Assembly (NCBI RefSeq): GCF_036711975.1
Contig: NC_091972.1
Coordinates: 7,817,001-7,881,000, forward strand
DNA from: Onthophagus taurus
Lineage: Eukaryota; Arthropoda; Insecta; Coleoptera; Scarabaeidae
Direction of reading: 5' to 3'
DNA: 64,000 bases
How positions within the stretch are numbered: position 1 is the stretch's first letter; every line of letters begins with the position of its first letter. The position numbers and the translations under genes were made by a program. Positions 60,780 to 64,000 of this stretch are shown in pieces. A model generated the notes under the pieces. That model ran no database searches, had not been told where the DNA came from, and worked only from the letters and a program-made list of their open reading frames with translations.

Positions 60780-63700
60780 AAATCAAATTGATTAGAAACT
60801 TTTAGATTTTCAATATTACTTTATTTTTTAATTAATTTCAATTATAAACGAAAACTGATTTTTTTTTGTGTATATAATTTAATACTACTTCGTGAATAGA
60901 ATAATAGAAGGGAGGATTTAATTCCAAATGGGAGAATAGATGTAATCTAAGGATAATGGTTCGAACCTTTCTCTCATCAATTGCGTAAAGAAAAGCCACG
61001 TAATTACAAAGAGGATCGTGGAATGAGGACGAAGAAGGGGAGGGCGCCAAACAAATTATGGCTAGTCATGCGCCGACCTGCTGCTGGAACGAAACGAAAC
61101 TATGAGTCATGGTTAATGTAACCCGTCAAAGGGAACCCTGATTGGGAACCCGGTCGCGCAGAAAGAAACCATGGATGGCACAATAGTTCCCATTCACTAC
61201 CACTATTATCCATGGCTCCGACGTTGTTACAGCTGTAAACCTTTCTGTGCTGATCGTTTTTTTCTTTAATTGTGTTCGAAATAAATAAAGGAAAAATATA
61301 GAAAGAGCGGAAACGCTTTTTATAAATTAAAGAAACTAAAACTGTATACCATAAAGTATTGATAATGGGCAGTATCCCGTGACTTACTTGCTTCTTGTAA
61401 GAAACACGCAATTATTTTTGATAAATTGCAACGTTCCGTTTTAATTAATTTCGTAATCGTCACAATATAATGTACTTTATCGTCCATTAATTAACTCGTA
61501 CAATGTAATTTCCCGGAAGATTTGCTCCGGTCGATGGGACGCAATTAAGGCCAAAATCGTGGCAGGTGCCGAAGAGAAAAAAAAATACGCTCAAATTACA
61601 CGGATCGGAGCCTTCAATTACTCACGATTATTGTGGTCGTTGCGACCACATCACGTACGACGTGAATTTCAGATTATATACATTATTAGGATAGACTCTC
61701 AAAAAACTATTATATTACTAAAAGAATATTATACGTAATGAAAAGGGAAACCAGAAATTATGAAATTAACCAAGATAAATTTTCAACAATAACAACCAAT
61801 GATGTATTTGGAACAGTTTAACAATGTAATTATGCTCGTACATCATAGTTTCAGAGTTAATTACTACAAATTGTCTAATTAGACTTACGTAATTGCAACA
61901 CATATATCCGCTATATAGTAATGCTAGTTAGCGTGTATCTTAAATTACAAATGGGATATAACTACAGATTGTCAGATTGTTACCTTCAATTACCTTCATA
62001 ATAATCAGAATAAATGCCTTAGAGGGCCGTCAAACTAGGATCGTGGCAGTCCAACATTAATCTATTAAACCCGCGATTCGCCTGACTATAATAATTGCGT
62101 CAATTACCAGGTACTAGTAGCAAATACGAGAGAGCGCGGAGCATGGCGAGGCATAAAACGACCAACGCGAAATAATTGGAGCAAGTCATCGTGTGAGAGG
62201 AACAGGAAAGCAGGTGTTGATTGGACAATTTAACTCGAATTTATGTGCCGCGATGGCATTTCAGTCCACTTGATCACTAAATAGATTCGCAACGGTCTGA
62301 ATATTTTACAAGCTGCAATTTGTGTCATTAAATAGTAAAATAGACAATTTCATTTTCACTTCGAAAATCTACTTAAAACCATCAATGCAAATTAGTTTTG
62401 GGTTTAGTTACATATAAACGACTAATTTCGATCCGGCTGCTGATTACCATCTGAAAAGTAATATAACGACATGACAAAGTAAATTCATTCGAACGGTATT
62501 GATGCAATGTAGCAGATATATTAATTTGAATATTGCTCACCTCTGCGAGACTACGGTCGATAATTCGATATGAAATCAACGAGGCATCTTTACCAACTCA
62601 ACTGTGTAATTAAGATTCGAGATAGATAATTGTAAGGGTGCTTTAGGCAAACGATCGATCGAAACTTTATTTATAACTTTTATGAACTTGTGAGTATAAA
62701 GATTTACTTAACAATAGCTAATAAGAACTCTTGACTGAGAAATAAATGAATTATGAACAACAAGTTATCACACTATACACTGCGCTAATGAAATAATGGA
62801 TAGGTAACTGAAGTATGTATATATGTAGTTTGATGAGTATAGAGATATGAAAAAGACGAGGTGATGATGCAGCGATGGATCATCCCGATCATTTTGTTCT
62901 GGAATGCAAGGACGTGCGTCTCTGTTATATTTTTCTTTGCCACTATTATTACCAAGAGTCTGTTTCATTGGCTACCCATATTATTTCCTCGACTCATCAC
63001 CCAGTCCATTGTTTGGCTATCACGAACGATTAATCATCTTACCTGTCCATGCCAGGGCATTTACATTTATTGTCAATTCCACTAGAATAACCAAGAACCA
63101 CGATCAGGGAGACACCTGACTCTAAGTGTATTAGAGTTTTTTACAACTATTAACCAAAGTTGGTTCTGCTTTAACTGATTAGGGTGATTTGACTGTATAA
63201 GAAAATTTGATTGGTTTACCAAATACTTTTACCAGAAATATATTGCAATATTGCACTGTTTTGTTAGTTCCCTATTACTACATAAGTCCAAAGTCATCTC
63301 TATATTTATGTCCAAACCAACGTTGTCCACCCACACGTTTGGTTGTATTCACTAAGCATATTCACAGCAGTATGCAGAAATCGTTCCTGGTAAACAGTGA
63401 TTCTGAGTCTAAGTTAATAAGATTTCGACAACACAAGAATACTTGCCAGGCTCAGAAACTTTTACCAAAGATGACCAGAGAGCACTAATTAGTTAGTTAA
63501 TAGGCTTGTCCCCATAAGCAGTTAAACAGTTTCTGGCTGATTTGAAACTCGACATTTCATTCACATCGACTTGTGTTTTGTAAAACTTTAGCAATTCAAC
63601 CTTTTTTTATCTAAAACCGTCATCTTAATAACTCTGACTGTGAATTTTACTTAACTTAGTATTCAATGGCGGGATATTGGGATTTAAATTTGACCATTTT

Positions 63701-64000
63701 AAAGTTGACATTATAGGTAAATGAAAATATGACACTCGTTAACAAACTATTTTATACCTTGAATATTATGTGAGACCAAATAAGGGTATGAGAAGGTGTT
63801 GGTCTGGAGTTAATTAAAATCGATTCATTTTGAAGTTACGTTTCCTGCCAATAACGATCTCTAGGTAGATATGTATGAGTATATATGCCTCACGGTGGAG
63901 TTTCGGGGTAATAACGCAATCTTTACGGCCTCTGTGCGCTAACGGGGTTATTGCTTTAGCTATAACTAAAGCTGGGTACTACTCTCGAGATTAGTTGTGT
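60780..64000. other. Gene desert, last part
   Basis: No recognised gene. 61430-61640 and 61850-62130 are rich in TTAATTAA, TAATTA and CAATTA motifs, like homeodomain-site clusters. The 62860-63490 stretch has moderately long frames without known domains. Confidence 0.35.

Noticed and set aside
60930..60990. GGTTCGAACCT resembling a tRNA B box
   Set aside because: No A box or acceptor-stem pairing at the right distance; no cloverleaf can be drawn.
1..64000. CRISPR arrays, operons, ribosome binding sites
   Set aside because: The window is clearly eukaryotic (spliced genes, polyadenylation signals); no such structures are present.

Overview
The window looks like nuclear DNA of an insect, probably a beetle. 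It is AT-rich, its genes have short introns (about 45-70 bp) with T-rich TTTAG acceptors, the proteins are typically insect, and it carries many decayed RTE/Jockey-type retroelements and pogo/mariner-type DNA transposons. No prokaryotic features are seen. The species cannot be fixed from the sequence alone.

Left part (1-36 kb) is gene-bearing. Order: MTHFD1 (cytosolic C1-tetrahydrofolate synthase, minus, 9 coding exons, 937 aa); a small one-membrane-segment protein of 81 aa (plus); a four-membrane-segment protein of 383 aa resembling the pasiflora/fire exit (DUF4728) group (plus, 7.3 kb first intron full of transposons); Asterix/WDR83OS, the PAT-complex ER subunit (minus, 110 aa); a long-form TSC22/bunched protein (minus, 585 aa) nested inside the 8.9 kb first intron of Asterix; a C3orf33 homologue (plus, 248 aa) that shares a short divergent promoter region with Asterix, followed by a decayed copy of its third exon; and an intronless ADGF/ADA2-type secreted adenosine deaminase (plus, 482 aa). 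The genes do not form one pathway.

MTHFD1 has two notable extras inside its fifth intron. One is a 22-nt putative alternative first exon whose phase exactly fits exon 6; it would give a 701-residue, mainly formate-ligase isoform. The other is an opposite-strand 55-codon frame with a mitochondrial-presequence-like N-terminus. The two diverge from a common stretch that contains a DRE-like motif.

Repeats and mobile DNA: a tandem array of near-perfect ~100-bp palindromes at 9.36-10.06 kb; a pogo-like element with TIRs and TA duplications (12.27-13.07 kb); a mariner-like element with the terminus CAGGGTGTCCC and unequal long TIRs (13.36-14.99 kb); two non-autonomous elements with related CAGG(G)TG termini in the Asterix intron; and at least eight non-LTR remnants, one (51.8-52.3 kb) with a clear 12-bp target duplication.

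Right part (36.3-64 kb) is a gene desert with no recognisable host gene. It holds retroelement remnants, CpG-richer blocks, clusters of TAATTA motifs, an (AT)18 tract, and about 1 kb of pyrimidine-rich strand-asymmetric sequence. It may be the regulatory territory or intron of a gene lying outside the window. Two short exon-like segments are noted there with low confidence.
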